Below, piece after piece: positions 1 to 11,039 of a DNA stretch of 64,000 bases (position 1 is the first letter of the stretch; every line of letters begins with the position of its first letter). Position numbers and translations under genes: made by a program. Source of the DNA: Blastocladiella emersonii ATCC 22665. Its lineage: Eukaryota > Blastocladiomycota > Blastocladiomycetes > Blastocladiales > Blastocladiaceae. The notes beneath the pieces were generated by a model. The model saw nothing but the letters and a program-made list of their open reading frames with translations. It was not told the origin of the DNA and did not search any database. The stretch lies in the NCBI GenBank assembly GCA_025594325.1, contig JANHCV010000005.1:1453501-1517500 (forward strand), read 5' to 3'.

Positions 1-2830
1 GGACGGCAAGGTCACCACCAAGTCGCTGTTCCCGACCGTCACCGAGGACACCGAGTCGTACACGTTCCACGCGCCCCAGGGCCTCCTGTACGCGACCCAG
101 TTCACGCAGCCCGCCCTCACGCTCGTCGAGAAGGCCGCCTTCGCCGACATGGAGGCCCACGGTCTCGTCTCGCCCGACTGCCCCTTTGCCGGCCACTCGC
201 TCGGCGAGTACGCCGCGCTCGCGCTCGGCGAGTACGCGGCGCTCGCGTCGGTCGCCGACGTGCTCCCCGTCGAGTCGCTCGTCGACATTGTCTTCTACCG
301 CGGCATGACCATGGAGCACGCCGTGGTGCGCGCGGCCAACGGGTCGTCCAACTTCGGCATGTGCGCCGTCAACCTGGCGCGCGTCCACAAGTTCTTCAAG
401 GAGAAGGACCTCGAGGACCTCGTCGCGCACGTCCGCGGCGTCACGGGCAGCCTGCTCGAGATCGTCAACTACAACGTCGACGGGTGGCAGTACGTGGTCG
501 CCGGCGACCTGCAGGGGCTCAACGCCCTGACGCTCGTCCTCAACGCGGTCGCGCGCGGCGTCTTCGACCAGGCCAAGCTCGAGAAGCTCGTGCGCACCGC
601 CGACTTCAAGAACATGCCGCTGGCGCGCGGCCACGCCACGATCCCGCTCGCCAGTATCGATGTGCCGTTCCACTCGTCGTTCCTGCTCCCCGGCGTCGCG
701 CCGTTCCGCGAGTACCTCCAGCGCAAGATCAAGCCCGCGTACATCCACGCGCAGCGCCTCGAGGCTCGCTACATCCCGAACCTCACGGCCAAGCCGTTCC
801 GCGTCACCCGCGAGTACATTGCTGCGGTCGCCGACCAGACCCAGTCGCCCGTCCTCCAGGCGCTGGTGCCCAAGCTCGCGCTCGCGACCCCCGAGGACAA
901 GCAGGTCGTCGCCCACACGCTGCTCATCGAGCTGCTCGCGTACCAGTTCGCGTCGGCCGTCCGCTGGATCGAGACCCAGGACGTGCTCTTCGCCGAGTAC
1001 AAGGTCGAGCGCATCATCGAGGTCGGACCCTCGTCCACGCTCGTCGGCATGGCCGAGCGCACCCTCAAGCTCAAGTACACGGCCTACGACGACGCACTCA
1101 CCTTCCGCCGCGACAACCTCTCGTAGGCGCGCAACCACCAGTACATTTACTACGAGTTCCAGGACGCGGAGGTCGCGGCTGCTCCCGCCGCCGGCTCGTC
1201 GTCGAGTTCGCCGGCTCCCGCCGCTTGGGCCCCTGCCGCTGCTGCTCCCGTGGCCGCGGCGCCCGCCGCCGCCGGTGGTCAGGCCGAGAACGTGCCCGAG
1301 GTGCCGATCGCGTCAACGCTGCTGCTTGGCGCCATCATCGCGCAGAAGCTCAAGAAGCCGCTCGCCGAGCTGCCCATGTCCAAAACCATCAAGGACCTGG
1401 TCGGCGGCAAGTCGACGATGCAGAAAGAGATCCTCGGCGACCTGCAGAAGGAGATCAACACGATCCCCGAGCGCGCCGAGGAGACGCCGCTCGACGAGCT
1501 CGCGGCCCAGATCCCCGCCGCCGGCCTTGGCAAGCACACCACGGCGCTCGTGTCCAAGCTGATCGCCGCCAAGATGCCCGGCGGCTTCACCATGACCATG
1601 GTCAAGGACCACCCCAAGGCCGCGTACGGGCTCGGCCCGCAGCGCGCCGACGGCCTCCTGCTCCTCGGCTGCACCATGGAGCCCGCCAACCGCCTCGACA
1701 ACGAGGACGAGGCCAAGAAGTGGCTCGCGGCCGTCGCCCAGGCGTACGCCCAGATCGCCGGCGTCCAGTACAAGTCGGCCGGCGGGTCCTCGGGCTCGGG
1801 CGCCGCGGCCGCCGCGCCCGCCATGTCCTCGGCCCAGCTCAAGGCCCTGTTCGCGTCGCAGCAGCAGCTGTGGACGTCGCAGCTCAACGCGCTGGCCTCG
1901 GCGCTCGACGTCGACCTGCACGCATCGGCCGGGATCGTCGCGCAGCAGGCGGCGACGCTCGAGTCGCTGCAGTCGCAGCTCGACCTGTGGGTCGCCGAGC
2001 ACGGCGACACGTACGCGCAGGGGATCGTGCCCATGTTCGAGCCGCGCAAGGCGCGCCACTTCGACTCGGCGTGGAACTGGGTCCGCCAGCACGTGCTGTC
2101 GCTCTTCTTCGACATCATCTTCGGCCGCCTGCGCGACGTCGACCGCGCCCTCATTGCGCAGTGCCTGCACGTCATGAACCGCGCCGACCCCGCCGTCATC
2201 GAGTTCATGGAGTACTGGCTCGACCACCACCTGCCCTTCTTCGTCGACGTCGACGACCAGAAGTACGACCTCGTGCGCCGCCTCGGCCGCGAGCTCGTCA
2301 ACAACTGCAAGGAGGCGGCCGGCGTCGACTCCGTGTACAAGTACGTCGAGGTGCCGACCGGCCCGAGCACCGTGCTCACCGACGCGGGCAAGATCGAGTA
2401 CGCCGAGGTGCAGCGCGCCGGCGTGCGCAAGATGGCCGCGTACGTCGAGAAGATGCACAAGGAGGGGCACCTGCACATCAAGTCGCGCAAGGCGTGCGAC
2501 TGGTCGGCCGACGACGACAAGACCGCCACGCTGTTCCGCATCACGCACGAGGTCGCCGAGGAGGGCCTGTCGCTCGCGGGCAAGACCATGCTCATCACGG
2601 GCTGCGGCCGCGACTCGATCGGCGCGTCGGTCCTCAAGGGCGCGCTGTCGGCCGGCGCCAAGGTCGTCGTCACCACGTCGTCCTTCTCGCAGGCCGCGAC
2701 CCAGCACTACCGCACCATCTTCGAGCAGCACGGGTCGCGCGGCTCGGCGCTCGTCGTCGTGCCCTTCAACGCCGGCAGCCACACCGACACCCAGAAGCTC
2801 GTCCAGTACATCTACGGCGAGCTCGGCCGA
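1..2830 (+). pseudogene. Type I fatty acid synthase fragment (beta MPT domain fused to alpha ACP/KR region), broken copy
   Basis: The frame enters from the left edge and reads the malonyl/palmitoyl-transferase domain of fungal FAS beta, with the active-site serine in [11 protein letters not shown] near 192-223. It runs straight into the N-terminus of FAS alpha: an Ala/Pro linker, the acyl-carrier region with the phosphopantetheine-serine motif LVGGKSTMQKEI near 1400-1430, and the start of the ketoreductase (ITGCGRDSIGASV near 2596-2634). One continuous frame across beta and alpha implies a single-chain FAS ancestor. Three lesions mark it as dead: a direct duplication of eight codons in the active-site loop (200-247), an in-frame TAG at 1124-1126 where a Tyr (TAC) is expected, and loss of similarity after about 2830 inside the ketoreductase. 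All of alpha beyond that (ketosynthase, PPT) is missing. A functional FAS must lie elsewhere. A sequencing error could explain one lesion, hardly all three. Confidence 0.88.
200..247 (+). repeat. 24-bp tandem duplication inside the FAS active-site loop
   Basis: Positions 200-223 and 224-247 are the same 24 bases with one mismatch. They double the codons for LGEYAALA right after the catalytic serine. The family has this segment once. Confidence 0.9.
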
Positions 2831-3030
2831 CGCTCGGCGGCGCAAACGAGGCCGACATGGTCCAGTGCGCCTACCGCCTCATCGACATGATCTCTGGGCT
2901 GCACTGGGACTTCCCGAAATCGGTGGTGGCGATCGCAGGGCTCGAGGACATTCTGCGCCGGGTCCCCAAAGGGCCGGAACGCGAGCGACGGCTCACGGAG
3001 CTGTTCCGGCTTCTGCGCTCAGGCCAGTAA
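2831..3030 (+). other. Unidentified coding-like tail fused to the broken FAS
   Basis: After FAS similarity stops, the +1-shifted frame stays open to a TAA at 3028-3030. It reads about 60 residues with a protein-like composition (for example SGLHWDFPKSVVAIAGLEDI). I do not recognise it. It may be a piece of another gene joined to FAS by rearrangement, or chance. Confidence 0.35.
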
Positions 3031-3876
3031 TTCGGATTTGCTGCCGCCATCATTTTCGCTTGCATCACACCACTTGCTGCTGAATACACTTGATTGTTGC
3101 GCACACACACACTGGAATCCCACAATGGTGTTTACGTTCGAATTGAGGCTGTTGGTTTGGTTCGCGTGCCTCGCGTCTGAGACGACGCGTTGCGCCACGC
3201 ACGTGAGCGGCGGGCTGCTGTCGAGTTCTGACAGTATCACCCGCCTTGTATCTTGAGCGAATATAACCCGAGCTGTTGCTGTTTCTCGAGAAGGTCAAAT
3301 GCGGCGCTGCGTACTTTGCTAGAGTTGGTAGTCCTCGAGTACGGGGGCGCGGGTGAGCCGTCTACTACAGGGTCTCTGTGGGTCCGGGCCACGGCAGATC
3401 GAGGGAGTTTTGGGTTCCAGTTCGAACCTTGAGGGGTTCGAGGTTGACCATCATCAATCGTGTGCGCCCTTAGCCAACCCTCCTTGGGAATTAGACTTTT
3501 CTGCTTGCGCTCCACTCCCTATATCCAAAAACCTCGTCCTCTCCCCGAAAACAAACCCTTTTGCCTTTCTAACTGAATTAATAGCTTTTATTTTACGCGA
3601 CAGGAAATGCCAAAGCGCCGGCACTTCGGGAGACATGCACAAGACGCGTCGCGTCGCGTCGTGTCACGTCACGTCGCCAAGGTGCTGCCTGCTTTCGTTA
3701 CGAGCGACACATGGCCTCCGCTCGCATCCCGTCTTCGCACCGCGTGCAAAGAACTCGTGACACACTTGAAGTCGACACAATGGAATCTCGCTCTGGTGCT
3801 GGCCAAGCTTGGGTCGCGCACGAGCGCGAACGCCATTGGTTCGTTGCGTAGCGGGTTCTCTGTTCCGGCGCACGTT
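3031..3876. other. Intergenic, no gene seen
   Basis: This stretch is less GC-rich than the flanking genes. I see no convincing coding frame or RNA gene. A run of short CGTC/GCGTC units lies near 3640-3675. The rest looks like unconstrained sequence between two gene fragments. Confidence 0.5.
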
Positions 3877-4162
3877 GGCGAGCTGGTTGTCGAGGTAGTA
3901 CTTGGTATCGATGGGCAGGTTATTCTCCAGGACGAAGAGGGGGTCCTCGGCCTTCTCCCACGCGGCGGATCCCTTGGCGCCCTGGATGATGACGTAGGCG
4001 ACGCGGTCGCCGATATTGGGTGCAGACCCGGCGTCGCGCTTGCGCATGCGGTCGGCGAGCTCGACGTGCGCCTGCTTGCCGGCGTACTCGGTCTTGGACA
4101 GGGCCTTGGTGATGACGAGCTGCGACAGGTCGATGCGGTTTTGCAGCAGGTCGGCGATGGTG
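3877..4162 (-). pseudogene. Fragment of DNA polymerase delta catalytic subunit
   Basis: The minus strand reads about 95 residues that match the thumb-side end of the family-B polymerase domain of POL3/POLD1: [38 protein letters not shown], and [15 protein letters not shown]. These are strongly conserved family motifs. Similarity begins near 4162 and stops abruptly at about 3877, just before the zinc-binding C-terminus. There is no start codon, no exonuclease or palm domain, and no C-terminal cysteines. This is therefore an isolated gene fragment. Its frame is intact, which suggests a recent origin. A full POL3 must exist elsewhere. Confidence 0.85.
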
Positions 4163-4514
4163 TGAGTGATGTGACGCCGAGGTCATGCGATCGGGAACGC
4201 GAAGGGAGCAAGGCGCAAAGCTCGACGCGTGATCGACAGGCACATACATGATCGCAGGGGAGTGGCACGCAGCCGCACTTGTCTTAGCCTCCCCTACATA
4301 GACTTTGGTGAGCGGAAACTGAGAACGAACAGTAACTGCGCATCGAGTTGCGAGACTTGATGCGAGAGCTGATACGAGACCAGATGCAAGACGCGACCTG
4401 AAACGCGTCGAATGTAGTCTCGTGACAACAGCTGATGCGAGTGAGCGGCTGAACGCGAGCCGGCTCGCGTTTCTTCTCTCCCCTATCACCTTCTCGCAAC
4501 CCATACGTAAACAA
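4163..4514. repeat. Short tandem repeats and a perfect palindrome upstream of the forkhead gene
   Basis: Roughly 4344-4400 holds degenerate 12-13-base units of the type ATGCGAGAGCTG. At 4452-4471 lies a perfect 20-bp palindrome, AACGCGAGCCGGCTCGCGTT. It sits about 45 bp before the proposed start codon at 4515, so it could be a binding site in the 5' region or simple sequence. No gene is seen here. Confidence 0.55.
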
Positions 4515-5934
4515 ATGAAACCACCTCATGCAACTGCTCCGGTGCCAGTGCTCGATGTCGAGAGCGCCAGCCTACTGCCTTCAACGCGACTTTTGTACCA
4601 GCCCGCCTTAACTCTGCGACCATCGACGCCGACGCCTCCCGAGCTATCGCTTCCCGAGTGCTACTCTCCGCCTGTCGGAATCGTGGAGCTCTCGACGACA
4701 CCGAACGGAATCGACGCTGCTTTGAGTTGGCCAGTCTCAGCCACAGACCTGTCCACACCGTGGCGATTCGCTTCGAGCGAGACCGTGCCGCACTTTTGGC
4801 TGGACTCGGCAGTCCACTTGCACAACTTGGGCCTCTCGCCGCCTTTCGAAGCGTCGACTCCTCCCAGCACAATCCCATATGCTTTCGAGTACGAGGAACG
4901 AACATCTTTGTGGCCGACCTCGACTGCGGCTCCGAGCATCATACCGCCATCATCCCACACGGTTACCGTCGACTCTGGAGCCGATGCACTGGTCCCGACG
5001 CTCACAGTTTCCGACCAGAATACCGAGTCGGCGCAGGCTTCACTTTCGCCATCGCAGGTCTCGCCCGCGTCGCCGGCTGGACCTGCGCCTGATGCACCAA
5101 CCTCGTCAAACGTGGAATCGGCCGGCGGAAGTAGTATTGCGGTTCACACACGACCCAGCTTGACCTATCCGGAGCTCTTTTGCCAAGCGCTCGCTTCAGT
5201 CCCCAATCGGACCATGACTGCCGTGGAGATCTTTGCATGGATTGCGAGGCACTACCCGTACTACGGCGCCATGGACAAGGCCCAAACCAAGGTTCAAATG
5301 GTACGTCCCCTTATTTTCTTCGAGCTTACCGCCCGTCATAGCCCTTACACTTACGCCGCCCGTCACCCCGTGGGTTGTTTAGCACTCAATTGCCGCCGCG
5401 CTGTCGTCGCCAGCTGGTTTTATGCGAATCCAGTCCCCCACTGGCGCCCGGGCTGGTTTGTGGACGGCGTCCGAGACCTACATCACATCCGTGCTCAGTC
5501 GCATCCCCATCGAGAATCGTGTCCAGCAGCAGTCCGAGGATTTGGTTGCTTCTGTCAACCCGGCCACCGAGGTCATCACAGCGACTGATCCCGCCACGGG
5601 CACGGTCCACGCACGGCCGGCGCTTCAGTACCACCAGCTGGTGAACGCTGCGATTGCATCCTCGCCGGGCTGCGATATGACGTCCGGACAACTGTTTGCT
5701 CGGATTACGCGCGAGCACCCGTACTTTCTGTTCGCTGAGCGCGAGAAGCTTCGGGTGCGTCTTGTCCTGCACACAAGCGAGCGGGACCGCGCCCGCCACT
5801 CGGTTCACTCACTCTCGCTTGTGTCGTAGATGTCGATCAGGCATAAGTTGTACAGGATGCGCTTAGCCGCTGCCGCTGCTTCGGCCCCTTCGCCAGCTTT
5901 CGATCGACCTGCGAAGCGGCGCCGCTCGAAGTGA
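4515..5934 (+). CDS. Divergent double-forkhead (winged-helix) transcription factor
   Basis: Three exons (4515-5300, 5383-5754, 5830-5934) give about 420 residues. The first 210 residues are Pro/Ser/Thr-rich and look disordered. Residues about 213-292 resemble a forkhead domain: RPSLTYPELFCQAL, then IFAWIARHYPYYG, then HSIAAALS in place of the usual NSIRHNLS, then GLWTAS for the wing. A second, shorter copy starts near residue 339 (RPALQYHQLVNAAI, ITREHPYF) and continues in exon 3 with MSIRHKLYRM. The C-terminus ends in a basic PAKRRRSK stretch, a likely nuclear signal. Both introns fall at the same place, just before the recognition helix. The start at 4515 is the in-frame ATG after the disordered leader; an upstream start is possible. 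The family call rests on motif pattern; DNA binding and targets are not visible. Moderately sure of the fold. Confidence 0.7.
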
Positions 5935-6406
5935 ATAGCTGTCCGTGTAGTACAATACGATTGTATACATGTGCGACGCGTATCTAGGAATTGAGTGAGT
6001 GTTCCAAGGAAGTGAGGGTACGATCGTGAATGACGCAAATTGGCGGACGCGCAAAGTGCGGCACCGAATCTCGGTCGTTGACGCGATGCGCCACTCACGT
6101 GAAATATTCCGCGCGCGCTTGCGCTCGTTCGTGGCCCGATCGCCCTCATAGTGCGCCCGGATGCACGGGTGCACGCCACGATCTGCCGTACTCTTATCAA
6201 ACGAGTCGTCAAGCATGTTTCCTCGATGCGAATCGCGCGGCCAACGACGATCTGGATGGTCGATCGTTGACGGTTTCGCAATAGGTCACTAATCGGACGA
6301 GCACTCCCTCTCACGAAGCAATGAAGACCAAGTGATGCAAAAGTCTGGGCCCAAGGCCGCCGTCTTATTCTTCTCCTTCTTACAAAACTCTCCATCATCC
6401 CATCGA
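5935..6406. other. Intergenic, no gene seen
   Basis: This is the 3' flank of both the forkhead gene and the fungalysin gene. No coding frame is convincing. Positions 6080-6102 are identical to 57130-57152 inside the DIRS element, including a CACGTG core. Confidence 0.55.
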
Positions 6407-8947
6407 TCAGTTGCAGTCAGCCGGCAACGTGAAATCCTCGACAATCGCGGCCGACGCGGGGTTGCCCGAGGCGTTTGGCCCGAGCCCGCGCTTGGCGAAC
6501 CCGCGCCAGACGTCGCACCGGTACACGCCGCCGCGGGTGAGCGCGGCCTCGGCCTGCAGGAACGCGTCGCGCGCCTCGAGGAAGCTCGGGTTGCACGGCT
6601 GGATCTTGAGTGCGTTGATCATGATCTGCATGAACAGCTCGTTGCCGCGCAGCGGCGTCGGCTGCGGCGACGGGCGCGGCCGGCGACCGCCGCTGCCGCT
6701 TGACGCGACCAGGGCCTCGTCATCGACGCCGCGCGCGGCGAGGGACACGTCCGTGACCTGGTCAGCCGCAGCCTCGCTGCCGAGCGCCGCGGCGACCGCG
6801 CCGGCGGCCTCGACGAGCGCCGCGACCTTGCCCTGCGGGGACACGAGCGCGCGGAACCCGCGGCGGTCGATGAGGTTCCAGTACACCTCCCACAGCGCGC
6901 TAGCCCAAACCTCGCCGAGCTTGTGCACCTCCTGGTACGCGGCCGTGTTGATGACCTGGAAGGTCGTCGGGTTGGTGGTGGCCGAGACGGGGCCCGCGTT
7001 GTACGGGTAGGTGCGCAGGCCGTTCGCGTTGTTGACGAGCCAGGTGCTGAGCGGGCGCGGCGTCGAGCGGACCTGCGCGGGTTTCGCGGTCACGGCCAGC
7101 GCCATGGTGTCCGACCACCCCTCGCCGAGCCCCGCCGACTCGAGCGTGTTGAGGCAGTTGGCGTTGGCGGGGCCGCCCGTCAGCCGGTTCGACACGCCGT
7201 GGAAGAACTCGTGCGCGATGACGGCCGGGTCCAGGTCCGAGTCGCGCCGCGGCGTCGCCGTCGTGAACAGGCCCATGGACATGCGCGGGCTACGGGTGCG
7301 TGCGGATCGGGCCACGATGGTCAGTCATCTGCTCCATATACGGTCCGAGTTCAAGGGAAGAAAAACGTACGAGGTGCCATCGGGCGGCGTCGCCATGAAC
7401 GCGTTGTTGGGCGCGGCCGCGTCCTGGGCCGTGGCGACGACGGGGTCGTACTGGAGCCCGCCGCGGCCGAGGTTGTTCTGCTGGAAGTTGCCCGACCGCT
7501 CGTCGAACCCGAACCGGTACGTCACGTCGTGCATGATGTTGTTCCAGAAGAAGAGGTTGGTCGTGGCCGCGTCGGCGTTGTTGTCGCCCGTCGCCGGGTC
7601 GATGGTGAGGTCGGGCCGCGCCGTGAACTGCAGCGCGGTGCCACCCTGCGCGCGGCGGCCGTTGCCCGGCCCGTCGCCCGCGCGGTCCTCCTCGGCGAGC
7701 ACGTTGTTCCCGCGCGTGTCCGTGAACTTGGCGCCGGCGACGCCCTGGTCGTGCCACCCGAGCGGCGACGCCGTGCTCGCCGTCGACACGAAGCTGAGCG
7801 TCGTGATGCCCGCACCGTCAACGGGGCTGTCGGTCTGCGGCGGCACCACCGAGTACTGCGCGTCGGCCGACCAGTCGAAGATGGCCTCGACCGCGCCCGT
7901 CACGGCGTTGACGTGCGCGTTGTACCACGACGAGCCCGTGTCGACGACGAAATCGTAGACGAGCGCCAGCTCGCCCGCGTCCGTCTGCAGGTACGCGAAC
8001 TTGGCGGGCACCGGCGACTTGGCGGCGGGCGCCGTGATCTCGAACGTGCACGCCGACGCGAGCGCGGCCTGCGGCTGGCCCGCGGCCTGCGCGGCAAACT
8101 CGGGCTCGGGCTCAGCGGTCCCAGCCTCGGCGGCAGCGGCCGCAGCGTCGGCGGGCGTGATCTCCTTGACGCCCGCGACGCTTGCGTCGATCCCGAGCGC
8201 CGCCGCGAGGGCGACGAACGCCGACTCGGGCGTGTGCGGCAGCTGCGCGCGGCCGGCGGGCGAGTCGAGGGCAGGCGGCGCCGACGGGCGAGCGCCGCGG
8301 AACAGGCGGTCGCCGTAGCTGATCACACGACCCGACGCATCGACGTTGACGTTGACGTCGGCGTTGACAATCTCGAGCCCGTGGACGACCTGGCGCAGGT
8401 GGACGGCCGTGAGCACCGTGTCGTCGCCCGAGCCGGTGGTGCGGCCCGCGAGGTCGCACACGTCGGCGGGCGACGTGAGCAGGATGTCCTTGATACGCAG
8501 CTCCGACGCGGGGATGTCGAGCGTGTGCGCGGCGAGGGCGAGGGCCACGGCGGCCGGGTCGGTCGCGGTCCCGCCGGCCGCAGCGAGCGACGCGACCGAG
8601 GCGTCGATGGCCGTGACGAACTTGGCCGCCTTGAGCACGGGCACCGTCTTCGTGATCGGCGCGCACGAGGCTGCGGTCGCCGGCACGGCGGCAGCAGCGG
8701 GGGCCGCAACAACGGCCGGGACCACCTCAGCGACCGCAGTCGCCGCAGGCGCGTCGGCGAGGACCGAGACGCCGCTCGCGAGCTCCGAGACGGGAGGAAG
8801 CCCGGTAGCGCACGGGGTGGGAGTCGGGGTCGGCGGAATCACGCCAGCGCGGACGGGCGCCGAGGACGCGGCGATCGCGAGCACGCCGAGGATGGCGAGT
8901 AGCGACAGCTTCTTGGCCTTGTTGGTGGTGGAGGTGGCGCGGGTCAT
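6407..8947 (-). CDS. Secreted fungalysin metalloprotease (M36)
   Basis: Two exons (8947-7371 and 7289-6407) encode about 819 residues. A hydrophobic signal peptide (LSLLAILGVLAIAASSAPVRA) is followed by an Ala/Pro/Val-rich leader. Next comes a pro-region with the FTP-like motif HGLEIVNADVNVNV, then the catalytic domain. The zinc site is HEFFH at about residues 552-556, with the third ligand Glu in GLGEGWSD (E582). FWNNIMHDVTYRFGFDE is typical of M36. Fungalysins are secreted zinc endopeptidases made as proenzymes whose N-terminal domain is removed on activation. This one is longer than the usual 600-650 residues because of the low-complexity leader. The intron (GTACGT...CCGTAG) removes a short in-frame-looking extension. 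Its neighbour, the Q-rich gene, is on the same strand with 940 bp between. Likely an extracellular nutrient or host-degrading enzyme. Confidence 0.93.
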
Positions 8948-9887
8948 GACGTCTAGTCGTTGATGCGTAGTAGGTAGCGGGGGGAGGGACGTTGCTGCTC
9001 AGTGTGCGTGCGGCTGCTGAACAGGTTAGCGATGGTGGCGGGCGGGCCGCGCGGGGTTTATACTCGCGCCGGCGACCCCGCTGCGCGGCCCTCGATGCTG
9101 CGACCATCGCGCAGACGGGGAACATGCCGAGTCCAAAGCCGCCGCGCCGCTGTGCCACACCTGCCGCCGCCGACGCGTCAGCGCCGCCGTGACGGCCGCG
9201 GCCCCGCTCTGGTGCCTGCGCGCAGTTCGCTCCAGTTGCGCCAATTCATTTGCTTGCATCGAGCGCCGCTAGGGGCGAGCGTGAGAGCGGGGACCTCGCA
9301 AGTGGAGCGGTCCCGCGAAAGGAGCAGGCGCGTGCCCAGCGCCACGTGCGCGTGAAAGGCGCGTCCAGGGACTTGGCGCCACCCGGCGCCACCATTTGCT
9401 TGGCTCCGCGTAGGCTCCAGTTTGGCGCACCTGCGCGCCGCGCGCACGCAGGCTCCAGTTTCTCACCGCGTGCACGAACGAGGAAGGTCCCACGCGGTCG
9501 CCCGATGTCGCGGGTGTTGTTCCGCCGGCGCACACGCGGGGAGCAAGGGCGCAAGGGCGTGGGCGCGTGTCTGGAGCCAGGCGCCCGCCGTTGCTCCTTT
9601 TCTCAGACTTGCCTTGCCCTGCCCTGTTCTGACTCGCGCAGCTGCATGCCTCCATGGGCGCAGCAAGAACCTGGATGCATCCAGTTGCGCTGCGCATCGA
9701 GTTCCCGCCGCGTGTGTGTCCGCGGCAATCGTCGACCGACCGCCCACGCGCTCGCCGTGCCTGCCGCGGAGCGAGCGCCCAGCAGCACCGGACCGGGCAA
9801 CAGCGCGAGAGTAAGCAAAAGGGAGATATCACATGTATTTCGTAGTTTTTGGCACCCGCCGTCGCCACCGCCGCGTGATCCACGGCG
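8948..9887. other. Long intergenic region, no gene seen
   Basis: About 940 bp separate the fungalysin start from the stop of the Q-rich gene. All reading frames here are arginine/alanine-rich shadows of high GC. Short repeated words occur, for example GGCTCCAGTTT near 9413 and 9450 and ATTTGCTTG near 9247 and 9393. This is presumably promoter for fungalysin and 3' flank for its neighbour. Confidence 0.5.
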
Positions 9888-10997
9888 TCAGTACGGCGCG
9901 TACCCGGGCTGCTGCTGGATATACGTGACGCCTGGTGGCCCAGCCGGCGCTGGCGCGTACGCGGCAACTGCGGGCTGCTGGACGGCGACGTACTGGATAG
10001 GCGCGGGTGCCATGGGCGCAGGTGCGGCGGCGTAGTGCACGTACTGCGTCTGCATCTGCGGGTGCGGGTGCTGGTGGTGGTGGTGGGACTGCGGCGGCTG
10101 CACCGTCACGTACGGGCCCGTCGGCGGCGGCGCGCGCGCCATGGAGATGTACCCAGACGTGGCGCTGCCGGGGCCCGGCGGGACGAGGCCTGGTGGCCCG
10201 CCCGCGGCGGCGGCGGTCGCGGCCTGCATGTACTGCATCTGCGCAGCGGCGGCGGGGTTGGCGCCCGAGTGGTGCTGCGCCGGTGGCGCGAAGACGAGCT
10301 GCTGCTGGTGCACGGGCACCTGCTGTTGCTGCTGTTGCTGAGGGTGCGGCTGTAGCGGCTGCTGGGGTTGCTGGTACTGTTGCTCTGGCTGGGCCTGCTG
10401 CTGCTGCTGCTGCTGCTGGCGCGTATCGATGCTCGCGCGGCGCGCGCCGTCGCGGCGGGGCGGGTGTACGTCAACCGAGTGCTTGGCCTTACCGCCGCCG
10501 TTGCCCGCGCTGGAGGCACTCCGCGCAGCGGGCGGGTTGGGCGAGCGGCGGCCCGCGCCACGACCCGCTGCGGGCTCCGAGCGCGACCCGTTGGTCTGCG
10601 TCGTCGCGCGCGTGTCGCTCTTGCGGTACCTACACACGACTCAAGGTCAGCTCACGATCACCGCCGCCCACACGGGGAAAACGTACTGGTCGTTGGGAAT
10701 CTCGATCTGGATCGGTCCAGCCGGTAGCCGTGGCTCGCGCGGCGGCTTCGCGGCGGCCGTGGCGGCCTTGGCGGGACGGTCCGCCTGGTACGGCGCGTGC
10801 GCGTTGCGCGCGGTCTTGGTGGTGCTCCGTGCTGGCGGCGTGCGCGCGGCGGGGGCGGGCGCCGAGTAGGTGTGCTTGGTGTTCTTCTTGGCCGCGACGG
10901 TCGCGGGCCGCGTCGCGTGCTTCTTCTACACGGCGGCGCGGGGAGGGTCAGAGAGTGAGGTGGGATGAGGAGGGTCTGAGAGCGTACGTTGGCATAG

Positions 10998-11039
<42 letters not shown>

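Noticed and set aside
361-3030. 889-residue plus-strand frame overlapping the FAS copy
   Set aside because: Composition is Arg/Pro-dominated and lacks any family motif; the real signal is in the other frame. Only its last 60 residues, beyond the FAS break, look protein-like and are listed separately.
3380-3460. Possible tRNA, because of GTTCGA words
   Set aside because: No cloverleaf arms could be paired around the words and no A box is present at the right distance.
6923-8902. 659-residue frame antisense to fungalysin
   Set aside because: Arg/Val/Gly shadow; the minus strand carries the M36 zinc motif and signal peptide.
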